NCBI RefSeq assembly: GCF_036345015.1
Contig: NZ_CP084098.1
Location: 3,981,326 to 4,045,325 of the forward strand
Origin: Cyanobacterium sp. Dongsha4
Lineage (GTDB): Bacteria; Cyanobacteriota; Cyanobacteriia; Cyanobacteriales; Cyanobacteriaceae
Direction: 5' to 3'
Length of the DNA: 64,000 nucleotides
The notes under the pieces were generated by a model. It had not been told where the DNA came from and did not search any database. It saw only the letters and a program-made list of their open reading frames with translations. Shown here piece by piece: positions 9,826-18,732 of the stretch (position 1 is the stretch's first letter; each line of letters opens with the position of its first letter). A program made the position numbers and the translations under genes.

Positions 9826-11808
9826 TCAGTTAGTAAGAGTTTTTAATTCTTCTTCTAGGTGATTATTCAATTTTGTTTCTGGTTGATAAATCAATAAATC
9901 AAACCAAAAAGTTGTACCTGCTCCCACCTCACTGATTAAATGAATACGGCTATTATGTTTTTCCGTGATGTTTTTGACGATGGATAAGCCTAAACCTGTC
10001 CCTTCTAAGGTGTGAACTCTGTTTTCTACTCTAAAGAAGCGATCGAATATTGCTTCTTGATCTTCAGGTGCAATACCAATCCCTGTATCTGCGACTTCAA
10101 CCCTAACATGAGTTATATCATGATTATTTTCTGGGTCTCCTTTAACTCCGTAAGCCCTTACTGTGACTTTTCCGCCTTCTGGGGTAAATTTAAGGGCATT
10201 GCCCACCAAATTGGTAAATACTTGTAGTAAAAGATCATAATGTCCCCAAATAGATGGTAAATCGGCTTCTACTTCTTGAACAAGTTCAATATTTTTATCT
10301 TTGGCATTGAGTTGATATGTTCTTAAGGTTTGTTCGATGGGTTGAGCTAAATCAAGGGAATTAAATTGATAGCTACGGGAAGATTCAAGCCGTGATAGGT
10401 CTAAAACATCATTAACTAAGCGCGTTAGTCTGTCTGTTTCATGATTGGCAGTTTGTAAAAATTCTAGTTTTTCACTTTCTGTTAAATCATCTCCGTATTC
10501 AAAAAGAGTTTCAATGAAAGATTTGATATTGAATAAGGGAGTCCTCAATTCATGGGATACATTGCTAATAAATTGGCTTTTTGCTTCATTTAATTCCACT
10601 TCTCTGGTAATGTCTTGTACTGTCATGACTATACCCTTAATATTTTCCCTATTTTGGTCTAATACTTGGGTTAAGAGAATGCGAAAAGTGTGATGTTGAG
10701 GTTTGGTAATCGTAACGGTAAATTCTCCCCTAGTGGGCAGGATACTATTATTATTGTTTTCTTCTTCGGGATGCTCTCCATAGGAGATATTTTCTAGGGG
10801 TTGTTGCAGTTGTTGAGTAACTTCTTGAGGGAGGTATTCTAAAAGATTTTCCCCCAGAATGTGGGTTTCTTCCCAACCAAACATTTTTCTGGCGGTAGGA
10901 TTAACTAATACAAGTTTTAACTGTGAGTCGAGTAAAATTGCACCATCAGCAATAGTAGCCACAAGGGTTTCTAATTTAGCCTTTTCGGCGGTTAATTCTT
11001 CAATGTTTTGTTCTTCATATTTTTCCAGTCTCTCCGCCATATCGTTAAAGCTAAGGATTAATTCCCCTAATTCTCCTCCAAGGGGTAAATCTATTCTCTG
11101 TTTAAAGTTTCCTGCGGCGATGTTTTTTACCCCCATAAGTAATTCTTTAATGGGTTGAGTTATGGTTAGAGCGTTGAATACTCCTCCTAAGATTACCATT
11201 GCCCAAATGGAGATAAATACTGCAATAGTAACATCTCTGGTTAGATTAGAAGACGCTACAACGGTGGGATTGGGATTAATTCCAATGGCTAAAACCCCTA
11301 AATATTCATTGTCGTTAGAAATGGGTACGAAAACATCGGTTACTTTTCCATCAGGGGTAAGGTGTTGTCTAACAACGGGGATATTAACAGTGGGGTTATA
11401 TTCTTCTGGTAATTGTAGTTTGCGTTGGAGAGTAAATGAGTTTTTTACTTCTTGTTGAGAAAAAGGTATGCCAAAAATTATTTCCCCTTCTTTATTACTG
11501 TAGATGATATAACGAACGCTGGAAGTGCTATGAAAAAATCTCCCTGAAAATCTAGCGACTTGGGTTAAGTCTTCTTCTGCTAATAGGGGGGCGACATTAC
11601 TGGCTAAAAGCAATCCTAAATCTCTGCCAAAACGAGTGTCATTCATTTGAGCATCTTGTTGAATGGAGTTGACAGCCCAAAAAGTTATACTACTCATAAA
11701 CAAGGATACTACTAAAGTAGCGATCGCCATTAATTTAGTTTGTAATGTAAATTCTGACCACCAACGGGCGATAATTTCCTTAAAGACTTGCACGGGATTT
11801 ATTTTCAA
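9826..11808 (-). CDS. nblS: Sensor histidine kinase NblS/Hik33 (DspA)
   Basis: A 660-residue membrane kinase: TM1 about 26-46, periplasmic sensor region to about 190, TM2 about 193-214, HAMP about 217-262, PAS about 276-400, HisKA with the phosphorylated His419 in NVSHELRTPLFN, and HATPase_c with DTGIGIAPEDQ and GTGLGLSIVKN. This exact architecture and sequence style is that of NblS/Hik33, which controls high-light, nutrient, cold and osmotic responses in cyanobacteria. The frame starts at TTG 11808; the next in-frame ATG would lose part of TM1. Confidence 0.9.
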   Translation of the reverse strand: MKINPVQVFKEIIARWWSEFTLQTKLMAIATLVVSLFMSSITFWAVNSIQQDAQMNDTRFGRDLGLLLASNVAPLLAEEDLTQVARFSGRFFHSTSSVRYIIYSNKEGEIIFGIPFSQQEVKNSFTLQRKLQLPEEYNPTVNIPVVRQHLTPDGKVTDVFVPISNDNEYLGVLAIGINPNPTVVASSNLTRDVTIAVFISIWAMVILGGVFNALTITQPIKELLMGVKNIAAGNFKQRIDLPLGGELGELILSFNDMAERLEKYEEQNIEELTAEKAKLETLVATIADGAILLDSQLKLVLVNPTARKMFGWEETHILGENLLEYLPQEVTQQLQQPLENISYGEHPEEENNNNSILPTRGEFTVTITKPQHHTFRILLTQVLDQNRENIKGIVMTVQDITREVELNEAKSQFISNVSHELRTPLFNIKSFIETLFEYGDDLTESEKLEFLQTANHETDRLTRLVNDVLDLSRLESSRSYQFNSLDLAQPIEQTLRTYQLNAKDKNIELVQEVEADLPSIWGHYDLLLQVFTNLVGNALKFTPEGGKVTVRAYGVKGDPENNHDITHVRVEVADTGIGIAPEDQEAIFDRFFRVENRVHTLEGTGLGLSIVKNITEKHNSRIHLISEVGAGTTFWFDLLIYQPETKLNNHLEEELKTLTN

Positions 11809-11953
11809 TGATGAAATAAAAAACTGATTTACTAACTATGTTAATATTTACCATGATTGTTTACCTAACCTCTATTTTGTTTTACAAATCTTTGGTTAAA
11901 ATAACCTATTTTAACAAGCTACAAACATCACGCTCTGGCAAAAAGAAAAGGAG

Positions 11954-12529
11954 ATGAAGTTAAATCGCAATACAATAATTTTGTTTATCACTGCATTTAG
12001 TTTAATGGGGTTGGTGTTTTTAACGGAAATCAGGAAAGATGGTTTTAATATTTCTCCCGTTGGTAAACAAGAGGATAGTATTCCGTCTATTTTTCCTTTT
12101 AAAACTGAGGAAATACAAGCCTTAGAGATTAAAACAAATGGTCAATTGATAGCTTTTGAAAAAACTGGTAATGAGCCACTATCTTGGATGATGAAACAAC
12201 CGGAAAATACTAAAGCGAGTGATGCTGCGATCGCATTTTTACTGAATCTTTTTCCCAGTGCTACAAAAAAAATAGAATTATTAGCAACAGATGAACAAAG
12301 AAAGGAATATGGCATTAACAACAACTCTCCTACTATCACTATAACCCTAAAAAACAGTGATCGCTATCAGATGATATTGGGTAAATCTAACTTTGATGAT
12401 ACTCAAATTTATGCGGAGGTGATTTTTCCAGAACAAGAAAAGATAAAACCGCAGATTTATTTAGTTTCTAAGAGTTTTCAATATGCTTTGGAAAGAAATT
12501 TTGATGAATGGCGAGAGAGAGGGAATTAA
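11954..12529 (+). CDS. DUF4340 domain protein, membrane-anchored (191 aa)
   Basis: One N-terminal membrane segment (about 6-23), then an extracytoplasmic domain with the DUF4340 pattern: FPFKTEEIQALEIKTNGQ, WMMKQPENTKASDAAIAFLLNL (in parts) and YGINNNSPTITITLKN. Function is unknown; related proteins often accompany ABC transporters of the gliding type. AGGAG directly abuts the ATG with no spacer, which is unusual. It is divergent from nblS. Confidence 0.8.
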   Translation: MKLNRNTIILFITAFSLMGLVFLTEIRKDGFNISPVGKQEDSIPSIFPFKTEEIQALEIKTNGQLIAFEKTGNEPLSWMMKQPENTKASDAAIAFLLNLFPSATKKIELLATDEQRKEYGINNNSPTITITLKNSDRYQMILGKSNFDDTQIYAEVIFPEQEKIKPQIYLVSKSFQYALERNFDEWRERGN

Positions 12530-12530
12530 A

Positions 12531-12809
12531 CTATTTCCCTATAGATTCAATCTCAAAAATAGTACCGACTCTACAATCTCTACAATCAATGGATTTTAAT
12601 TCATGCCACAAAAATGCGATCGCATCTAAATTATTCAGAGAGACTCCTAATATATCTCCATTGTGAATTAAAGTCATCCCTTGACCAGTATCAAAAAGGA
12701 TTCGAGAGTTATCCGCCTCTATCAAAAAAGAAAGTCCATGTTCACCCAATAAACCTCGCCTCCCTGCAGTATTTTCCACTAAAACCGTTATTTTTAACGA
12801 TGAAATCAT
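12531..12809 (-). pseudogene. Truncated MBL-fold metallohydrolase remnant (92 aa)
   Basis: The first 65 residues match the start of MBL-fold proteins of the dihydropterin-type group: KITVLVENTAG, GLLGEHGLSFLIE and RILFDTGQG, then LDAIAF. In intact relatives this leads into the metal site H-x-H-x-D-H; here it runs instead into LWHELKSIDCRDCR and soon stops, so the zinc ligands and most of the domain are missing. It is convergent with the DUF4340 gene, ending one base from it. Confidence 0.72.
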
Positions 12810-12860
12810 GATTTTTCTCTCAAATAAAATTAATAGAAATTACTGTTTTTACTTTTAAGT

Positions 12861-14078
12861 TTAGTTGTTTTGCTTAGTGCCACAATGATAACAATAGGAT
12901 AAATATTTATAAGTTAAATTATGACAATTACTACATTCTTGATATTGATAAAAACCACAATGAGGACAATAGGCAGTGTCATGATGAATTTTTTTCCCAC
13001 ATCTCAAACACCTCGACTTTTCCACTCTTTTACTAGCTTGAGTGTAAGGGTTGAAAACAAATTTTTGAAAAAACTTAATTAATAAAAAGCCTACTAAGGG
13101 AATAATAAATATATATAAATAAGAAACTAAAAAGAGTAAACCGCCAAAAAGAATTGTAATTATATTTAATAAGGACTCAAAAATAAATCCAATTTGTAAA
13201 AACTCAAATAATTTAATCAGTAAGGGAATAAAAAAAATAACCAACAAATGCCAACTCATTAAAGAAACTAACCCATAACCCTTATTATCTGACCACTTAT
13301 GAATTAACAAACTAATGATAATTAAAGGTACTAAAAATACCATTTGCCATAGTAATTTTATTGTTGGATACCAAAAATTAGCTCTTTCCCAACTGCTCTT
13401 AATTTGACTAAATTTGTCCTGAGAATTGACAAAATTCAAAAAAATAACCGATTCATTTTTAGTTAATAATTCTTTTTTAAGTGTATTAATTTCTCCAGTT
13501 AACAAATTAATATTATTTTGATTCTTAGCTAATTCTTCTTTAGCTGTTTTTGCCTCAATTTCATTGATAGATAATTCTCTGGGTTGCCCCGCAATTTCTT
13601 CGAGTAAAGTAGAGTCGTATTGTTGGCGAATTTGTTTATTTTTATCTTCTAATAGTCTAATTTGAGTATTTTTTTCATCAATTCTTCTAACAATATCCTG
13701 ATTGATTTTATTATTTAAAGCCTGAGTTAAACTTTCATACTGTAAACACAGGGGAGATACTTTTCCTAAATGATTTTCCTCGACAGAGTTAAAAGAGGAT
13801 GGGTTTTGATTTTCACCAATAAAATCCCGAATGAATTGATACTTATCCGGAGAGGAAGAGTCTTCTTGATAATTTTGCCAAGATTGATAACAAGGATAAG
13901 CCTGAGCAGGAGATAAAGGCCAGCGACTAATATCATCTAAACCATAGAAAACATTACCCAGTATAAATAAATCGATGATAATAATTACAATCAAACTAAC
14001 TTTATTTATGGGTTCGTCTTCAATTTTTCTTGATTTTGCGAAAAATACTCTAATAAAGTCACGAATTCTATTCCACAT
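12861..14078 (-). CDS. Multi-pass membrane protein with C-terminal double zinc ribbon (405 aa)
   Basis: I do not recognise the family. Visible parts: an N-terminal membrane segment (IVIIIIDLFILGNVFYG, about 30-46), a coiled coil at about 130-205 rich in K, E, N and Q, three or four membrane helices at about 235-340, and a C-terminal pair of zinc ribbons (CLRCGKKIHHDTAYCPHCG, then CSNCHNLTYKYLSYCYHCG). ATG 14078 is chosen because AGGGGG lies seven bases before it; the frame's earlier start is only TTG. It probably senses or scaffolds at the membrane, but that is a guess. Confidence 0.7.
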   Translation of the reverse strand: MWNRIRDFIRVFFAKSRKIEDEPINKVSLIVIIIIDLFILGNVFYGLDDISRWPLSPAQAYPCYQSWQNYQEDSSSPDKYQFIRDFIGENQNPSSFNSVEENHLGKVSPLCLQYESLTQALNNKINQDIVRRIDEKNTQIRLLEDKNKQIRQQYDSTLLEEIAGQPRELSINEIEAKTAKEELAKNQNNINLLTGEINTLKKELLTKNESVIFLNFVNSQDKFSQIKSSWERANFWYPTIKLLWQMVFLVPLIIISLLIHKWSDNKGYGLVSLMSWHLLVIFFIPLLIKLFEFLQIGFIFESLLNIITILFGGLLFLVSYLYIFIIPLVGFLLIKFFQKFVFNPYTQASKRVEKSRCLRCGKKIHHDTAYCPHCGFYQYQECSNCHNLTYKYLSYCYHCGTKQNN

Positions 14079-14153
14079 ATTCCCCCTGCCCAATTGACAA
14101 TAAATATATCTTAAATTTATCTTAATTGATTTTCTTCTTTCTCCTGAAACCTG

Positions 14154-14630
14154 CTATTGCATTCTGTCAATGGTTCGATACTGAATAGCTTCGGCAATAT
14201 GAGGGGGTTTTATCTCATTTTCTCCTGCTAAATCGGCAATGGTGCGAGAGACTTTAAGAATTCTATCCATCGCCCTAGCAGATAAACCTAGTTTTCTAAT
14301 GGCATTTTCCAATAGATTTCGACTTGTTTCATCGAGAGAACAGAATTCTCTTAAATGTTGCGATCGCATCTGTGCATTACAAGAAATTTTAGCATTATGA
14401 AAACGATTTTGAGCTTTTACTCTTGCTTTTGCTACTCTTTCTTTAACTATCCCTGAGTCTTCTCCTGTTTTTTGCTGGGTCATTTCTTCAGGCTTGAGAC
14501 GACTCACTACAACTTGTAAGTCGATGCGATCGAGCAGAGGTCCAGATAATTTTGCCCAATATTGCTCTCTTTGACGGGTAGAACAAGAACAAGGTTGAAT
14601 AGTATCACCATAATATCCACAGGGACAGGG
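14154..14630 (-). pseudogene. comM/yifB Mg-chelatase-like ATPase, C-terminal fragment cut by the element
   Basis: The frame ends in a classic ComM C-terminus: PCPCGYYGD and CSCS near 14,580-14,630, WAKLSGPLLDRIDLQV (sensor arginine), LGLSARAMDRILKVSRTIADLAG (in two parts). A complete ComM is about 510 residues; only some 158 remain. Upstream of PCPCG the frame runs on to 14735 with unrelated sequence that belongs to the recombinase side. ComM is a ring helicase aiding branch migration in natural transformation. The missing N-terminal two thirds are not in this window. Confidence 0.85.
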
Positions 14631-14668
14631 ATAAGTGTACAATAACATAATAATACATTTTGAGGATA

Positions 14669-14682
14669 TGTAAATATTTAGA
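14669..14682. promoter_or_regulatory. Near-exact copy (13/14) of the element palindrome at the recombinase start
   Basis: TGTAAATATTTAGA differs at one base from TGTAAATATTTACA, which has eight exact copies further right. It touches the A of the recombinase ATG, so a bound protein would block expression of the recombinase. The regulatory role is inferred. Confidence 0.55.
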
Positions 14683-16085
14683 TGAGAGTGGGATATTGTC
14701 GGGTCAGTACAAAAGAACAAGCAGTCAATAGTCATGCTTTAGAGCAACAAATAGAAAGAATTAAATCTCAAAGGGTAGAAAAGGTCTATTTTGATATTGA
14801 CTCAGGTCGAAAGAGTAAAAGAGTACAGTATCAACAATTATTACAAGATATTCAAGAAGGACTTATCACGGAAATAATTATTACCCGCTTGGATCGATTA
14901 ACTCGAAGTTTGGCGGATCAAATTAAGACTTTTACTATTCTTGAACAGTATGGTGTTCAACTTATTGCTCTTGATCAGAAGACTGATTTTTCGACCGCTT
15001 CTGGCAAACTTACTCTAAATATGCTCGGTGCGATCGCACAGAATGAATCTGACTTAAATTCAGAGAGAACTCGACACGGTTATGAATATTTCCGTAAACA
15101 ACATAAAGTGCATTCTGTTCCTTTGGGTTATCGTGTAGTTGACAATAATTGTTTTATAGACGATATTCCTTTTCTCTGTAATATTCATGATAAAAAAGAA
15201 TATTCTAAATTTACTATTGCTCGTTTAGTAATTGATTATTTTTTGGATGAGAAATCTTTACACGGATGTTTAACGAGATTAAATATTTATTTTGGACTTC
15301 AGAGATTAAGTACTAAACAAGATAAATATTCTTTAAGTTTTTCAAAAGCTGGTTTAGATGTATTTTTTCATAACCCTATGATACGAGGACATTTAGCCTA
15401 TTTTCACCGTAATAAAACAAAAGAAACTGTGATTATTTATAATAATCATCCTCCTATCCTAACTGACTTAGAGTATCAAGAAATTTGCGATATTATTGCC
15501 CATAATCGTAAAGTTAGGGGTTTTGGTAAAATTGCTAATTATCCTCTATCTGGCTTAATTTACTGTAGTTCTTGTCAATTTTCTATGAGAGCTTTAAAGT
15601 CTTTTCGTAACCATACTAATCCTCAGTTAGGACACAATTATTATTATCAATGTTATAACTGTCGGACTGGTAATTGTAATAATAAAAAAATGATTAGAAT
15701 GGATGTAGTTGAAAGTTCTCTTATTGATATTTTCAGACAAAAATACAGAGAATTAACTAAATTATCTACTACTACGACTAAAATTATTAATCCCCAAATT
15801 ATTGAACTACTACAACAAATTACCACTCTCAAATCTTTACCTAAAAATCCAGCTATTGATGAAGCTATCGATAAACTGGAAGCACAAATTAAAGAACTAG
15901 AATTTAATCAGAATAATCAGGATTTAAGTGTCAAAGAAAATCAGGAATATTTAAAATCTATCTTTTCTTCCTTCGGTTTTTGGGATTCTTTACTACCAGA
16001 ACAGCGTAAAGAAATTTACCATAAATTAGTATCTAAAATTATTGTTAAGGACGGGAAGATTCAAGATATTATCCTTAAGATATAG
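14682..16085 (+). CDS. Large serine recombinase, XisF-like
   Basis: The catalytic domain (about 1-140) has Ser9 in YCRVSTKEQ and the arginine-rich ITRLDRLTRS segment. A recombinase DNA-binding domain follows (about 160-285), then a zinc ribbon (YCSSCQFSMRAL, CYNCRTGNC at about 293-336) and a coiled coil (about 380-410). The 467-residue size and order suit large serine recombinases such as XisF, which excises the fdxN element in Anabaena. It faces away from the comM stump, less than 60 bases from it, as expected for an integrase at the end of its own element. No ribosome site is evident. Confidence 0.88.
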   Translation: MRVGYCRVSTKEQAVNSHALEQQIERIKSQRVEKVYFDIDSGRKSKRVQYQQLLQDIQEGLITEIIITRLDRLTRSLADQIKTFTILEQYGVQLIALDQKTDFSTASGKLTLNMLGAIAQNESDLNSERTRHGYEYFRKQHKVHSVPLGYRVVDNNCFIDDIPFLCNIHDKKEYSKFTIARLVIDYFLDEKSLHGCLTRLNIYFGLQRLSTKQDKYSLSFSKAGLDVFFHNPMIRGHLAYFHRNKTKETVIIYNNHPPILTDLEYQEICDIIAHNRKVRGFGKIANYPLSGLIYCSSCQFSMRALKSFRNHTNPQLGHNYYYQCYNCRTGNCNNKKMIRMDVVESSLIDIFRQKYRELTKLSTTTTKIINPQIIELLQQITTLKSLPKNPAIDEAIDKLEAQIKELEFNQNNQDLSVKENQEYLKSIFSSFGFWDSLLPEQRKEIYHKLVSKIIVKDGKIQDIILKI

Positions 16086-16175
16086 GAACAGGGAACGAGA
16101 TATTTACAGTTAATCTCTGTTGATTTTCTTCTTCTGTTATAGTCGATAATAGCTATTTACTCTTAGTTTCCCACA

Positions 16176-16334
16176 ATGTTCAGTCTTAAGTTAATTTTCA
16201 ATACACTTCTCTGTGTAATACCATTCTTTAGTTTTTGTGAAGACCCTGACGAAGCATTAGTGAAACAGATAGACCAACAAGAAAGAGCATGGGAACAACA
16301 ATCTGATTCAATAACTTCTGAAATGTTAGAATGA
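16176..16334 (+). CDS. Small secreted or membrane protein (52 aa)
   Basis: An open frame of 52 codons with a hydrophobic start (about 4-20: LKLIFNTLLCVIPFFSF) ending at Cys21, then a polar tail rich in E, D and Q. It lies 27 bases before the prepilin gene on the same strand. Cys21 after FSF could be a lipoprotein site but the lipobox is poor. Family unknown. Confidence 0.5.
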   Translation: MFSLKLIFNTLLCVIPFFSFCEDPDEALVKQIDQQERAWEQQSDSITSEMLE

Positions 16335-16361
16335 TAATTAAAGAAAGTAATCATTCAAAAG

Positions 16362-17096
16362 ATGGATAAGCGTATTATTCTTCAGCTACTAATAGGGTTA
16401 AGAAATAACTCGGAGAAGGGTCTGTCATTAATCGAATTAATTGTTGCTCTCGTTATTAGTGGTATCGTTCTAACTTTTGCGGCTAGTGGTTTTGTTAATA
16501 TTTTGAGGGCAAATCAAAATGTTGAATCTAAAACTGTGCGTAGTGCCACGATAGCTAAAGCTATAGCTTATATACAAGATGAAATTAAAGAAGCAAAAGC
16601 TGTTACCGCAGTCGCTGTAGGTTCTACAGGATGTCCTAGTGCTAGTGTTGACTCCGCTCATTGTTTAAAGCTGACAATGCCCGATGATAGTACTGTACTC
16701 TATGGTTTTGATGATATTAGCACTGGAACAAATGTATATTTAAAGCCAGGTCTTCTAAAAAGACAAGAGTATGATAGTTCAGGCAATGCGGTTCTACAGA
16801 CAGGACAAACAAGTGCATGGGATACGCAATACACAACTATTGTAGATGGTCTAACCAGTGTTAACGAAACTGCACCCACTACTGTTGCTTGTAATCAGGA
16901 ATTGACTGCTTGGCCTAGTGGCACTACCGTCTATGGTGGAACATCAGGGGGAAAAGGAGGATTCCGTTTTTGTCTTGCAGATAATACTGCAAATAATCGT
17001 CTAGCAAGAATATTTCTCTATGGACACATTACAGGTGTAGCTGACGGAAATAATGTTATCCCCGCAAGTACAATTAGTTTTGCAAGGTCGGAGTAA
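16362..17096 (+). CDS. Prepilin-type N-terminal methylation protein, minor pilin/pseudopilin-like
   Basis: The leader ends at Gly20 and is followed by LSLIELIVALVISGIVLTFA, with glutamate at mature position 5: a type IV prepilin signal for PilD cleavage. The remaining ~200 residues are a globular part with Gly-, Ser- and Thr-rich stretches and a few cysteines. It could be a minor pilin of the pilus/competence machinery. Neighbouring 17099-17515 is also a single-helix protein with late cysteines, so a small surface-appendage cluster is possible. Confidence 0.8.
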   Translation: MDKRIILQLLIGLRNNSEKGLSLIELIVALVISGIVLTFAASGFVNILRANQNVESKTVRSATIAKAIAYIQDEIKEAKAVTAVAVGSTGCPSASVDSAHCLKLTMPDDSTVLYGFDDISTGTNVYLKPGLLKRQEYDSSGNAVLQTGQTSAWDTQYTTIVDGLTSVNETAPTTVACNQELTAWPSGTTVYGGTSGGKGGFRFCLADNTANNRLARIFLYGHITGVADGNNVIPASTISFARSE

Positions 17097-17098
17097 TT

Positions 17099-17515
17099 CT
17101 ATCTATCATTTTCTAAATTATTACATCGTCCATCGTAGTAACCAGCCCTAGTTAAGAGTCCATTAAATCCTATACAGTATTGTTCAGGATAATTACGAGA
17201 ACTAATAATTAGTAATTCATCTGCCAATAATATTTTGTTGTTGTAGCTTAATTTTAGAGGTTTATCAATAACTATGTGTTCAGGTAATGTAAAAGCATCT
17301 GCACAGTTTGAGCTAATCTCCCCTTGTTGAATATTGACCTGACAGTTTCCTTGCTCTCTTATTCCTTCTATATAATCTACTATCTCCTTAGCTAATGATT
17401 GATAATGCGATCGCTCTATTATTCTGACAATAAAGGGAGAGGCTACCAGTACGCCACCAATTAAAACAACAATTATCTGAACTGTCTGAAAGTTAATTTT
17501 CTCTATTAGTTTCAT
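17099..17515 (-). CDS. Single-pass membrane protein, possibly pilin-like (138 aa)
   Basis: One membrane segment (about 12-33, VQIIVVLIGGVLVASPFIV) follows a short basic N-terminus; the rest is extracytoplasmic with cysteines at about 58, 70, 113 and 131 that could pair. The classic prepilin G-F-T-L-x-E motif is absent. The start overlaps the stop of 17512-18027 as ATGA, so the two are translationally coupled. Function unknown. Confidence 0.6.
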   Translation of the reverse strand: MKLIEKINFQTVQIIVVLIGGVLVASPFIVRIIERSHYQSLAKEIVDYIEGIREQGNCQVNIQQGEISSNCADAFTLPEHIVIDKPLKLSYNNKILLADELLIISSRNYPEQYCIGFNGLLTRAGYYDGRCNNLENDR

Positions 17516-18027
17516 TGTAATTCTCTGATAATTTCTTGAAGATTAAAACTAGGCACTAATACCTCCCCATTTATTGTAGAACCATCAATCGCTAGTGCTT
17601 GACAGGTGAGTTTATCGATATTATTACTAATTCTTTGTTTTTGGCAATCTCCTCTAGCCTCAAAGATCAAGGGTTCTTTTCCTTTTAAGTCCATCATTAT
17701 TAAAAAAACATTGTTAGGAAATTCTACAGGCAATCCATAACTAACACTATATAATTTGTCTTCATCATTCCTTAAACCATAGTGATAATTAATAATATTA
17801 TCGCCAACAGTAATAGCTAAATAATTACAAGGTAGTTCCGTTATTTCATCGGTAGTCATTACAACAGTACAATCATAGGTAGTAAAATAAGTAGCTGGAA
17901 ATTGTTTAATAATTGTTTGTGCAACAACATTTTCTTTATGAGGATATTTTTCTTGTGCCTTGAGTCGGTTAATTAATAAACTGCTCGATGCTATAAAGGT
18001 TATTATCGTTACTATTTTATTCATCAT
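17512..18027 (-). CDS. Secreted protein of unknown function (171 aa)
   Basis: A signal-peptide-like start (MNKIVTIITFIASSSLLINRLKA, in effect residues 2-24) precedes a mature domain with four cysteines (about 53, 67, 128, 141), suggesting disulfides. No family recognised. It is the first gene of a two-gene unit with 17099-17515; the palindrome at 18077-18090 lies 50 bases upstream. Confidence 0.6.
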   Translation of the reverse strand: MMNKIVTIITFIASSSLLINRLKAQEKYPHKENVVAQTIIKQFPATYFTTYDCTVVMTTDEITELPCNYLAITVGDNIINYHYGLRNDEDKLYSVSYGLPVEFPNNVFLIMMDLKGKEPLIFEARGDCQKQRISNNIDKLTCQALAIDGSTINGEVLVPSFNLQEIIRELQ

Positions 18028-18076
18028 TATGGATAAGCGGTTTGTGTTTAATGAGAGAATAGGACATAGAAGAAGG

Positions 18077-18090
18077 TGTAAATATTTACA
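18077..18090. repeat. Element palindrome TGTAAATATTTACA, copy 1
   Basis: Exact 14-bp palindrome, 50 bases before the start of the minus-strand gene at 18027 and downstream of the gene at 18125. Confidence 0.85.
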
Positions 18091-18124
18091 GCCCTAGTGA
18101 TGAGAGAAAAAATAATAATTTCTA

Positions 18125-18673
18125 TTAATTTTCTTCAAATAAGTCATCAAAAGTGAGGTCAAAGCTATTATTGATCATATTTAAAGGAGAAGTCTTTTCT
18201 GTGGTTTTCTTAAACGCTCCTTCTTTTCTTCTATTTTGCTTTGATAAGTCTTTGACATTAATTAAACTTCCATGCTGAAATTTTAATTCTAATAATGTTT
18301 TGTATGCTGTTCCCTTTTGATAACCCATGTGAATATACAGTTCATTTATTAATTCTTTAGCAATCCTGATTACTCCCGTAAAATCAGTAAGTAAACTAAG
18401 GTTTTCATAATAAACTCCATAATCTTGTTGTTTAGGTTCTACTCCATTAATCTCAGGATATTGTCCTGTTATTTCCCCCACTACCATTTTTTGTAATAAT
18501 AATTGATTGTCTTTAATTTCGTAAGTTGAATAAAAACCACGATAACAAGCTGTGTGAAGCATTTGAGGATTCATGCCATAATCTTGGGGAGTAATTAAGT
18601 CTCCACCTTTTAGATAGACTAACTCGAATTTGTCTTCGTTATAAATGAAAGTATCAGGAATTTGTCCAGTCAT
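18125..18673 (-). CDS. Conserved-looking protein of unknown function (182 aa)
   Basis: Soluble, no signal or membrane segment. The early part (DTFIYNEDKFELVYLKGGDL, GMNPQMLHTACYRGFYSTYEI in parts) looks like a folded beta-rich domain; the C-terminus is acidic (DLTFDDLFEEN). A strong ribosome site AGGAG lies 8 bases before the ATG. It is driven by promoter-like site A (18694-18728). Confidence 0.6.
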   Translation of the reverse strand: MTGQIPDTFIYNEDKFELVYLKGGDLITPQDYGMNPQMLHTACYRGFYSTYEIKDNQLLLQKMVVGEITGQYPEINGVEPKQQDYGVYYENLSLLTDFTGVIRIAKELINELYIHMGYQKGTAYKTLLELKFQHGSLINVKDLSKQNRRKEGAFKKTTEKTSPLNMINNSFDLTFDDLFEEN

Positions 18674-18693
18674 AAATTATCTCCTAAGTTCTT

Positions 18694-18728
18694 ACTTATA
18701 TATCAGTGTCATTTTTCTGATTTATGCA
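18694..18728 (-). promoter_or_regulatory. Shared promoter-like site A
   Basis: Reading on the minus strand: TGCATAAAT-N11-CACTGATATATAAGT. The spacing of GCATAA to GATATA is 17, as for -35 and -10 boxes. The right end is 21 bases before the start codon at 18673. Four more sites share sequence and spacing. Confidence 0.7.
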
Positions 18729-18732
18729 GAAT

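Noticed and set aside
14631-14735. N-terminal part of the comM-fragment frame
   Set aside because: These codons read into the recombinase side and match nothing in ComM; the true fragment ends near 14630.
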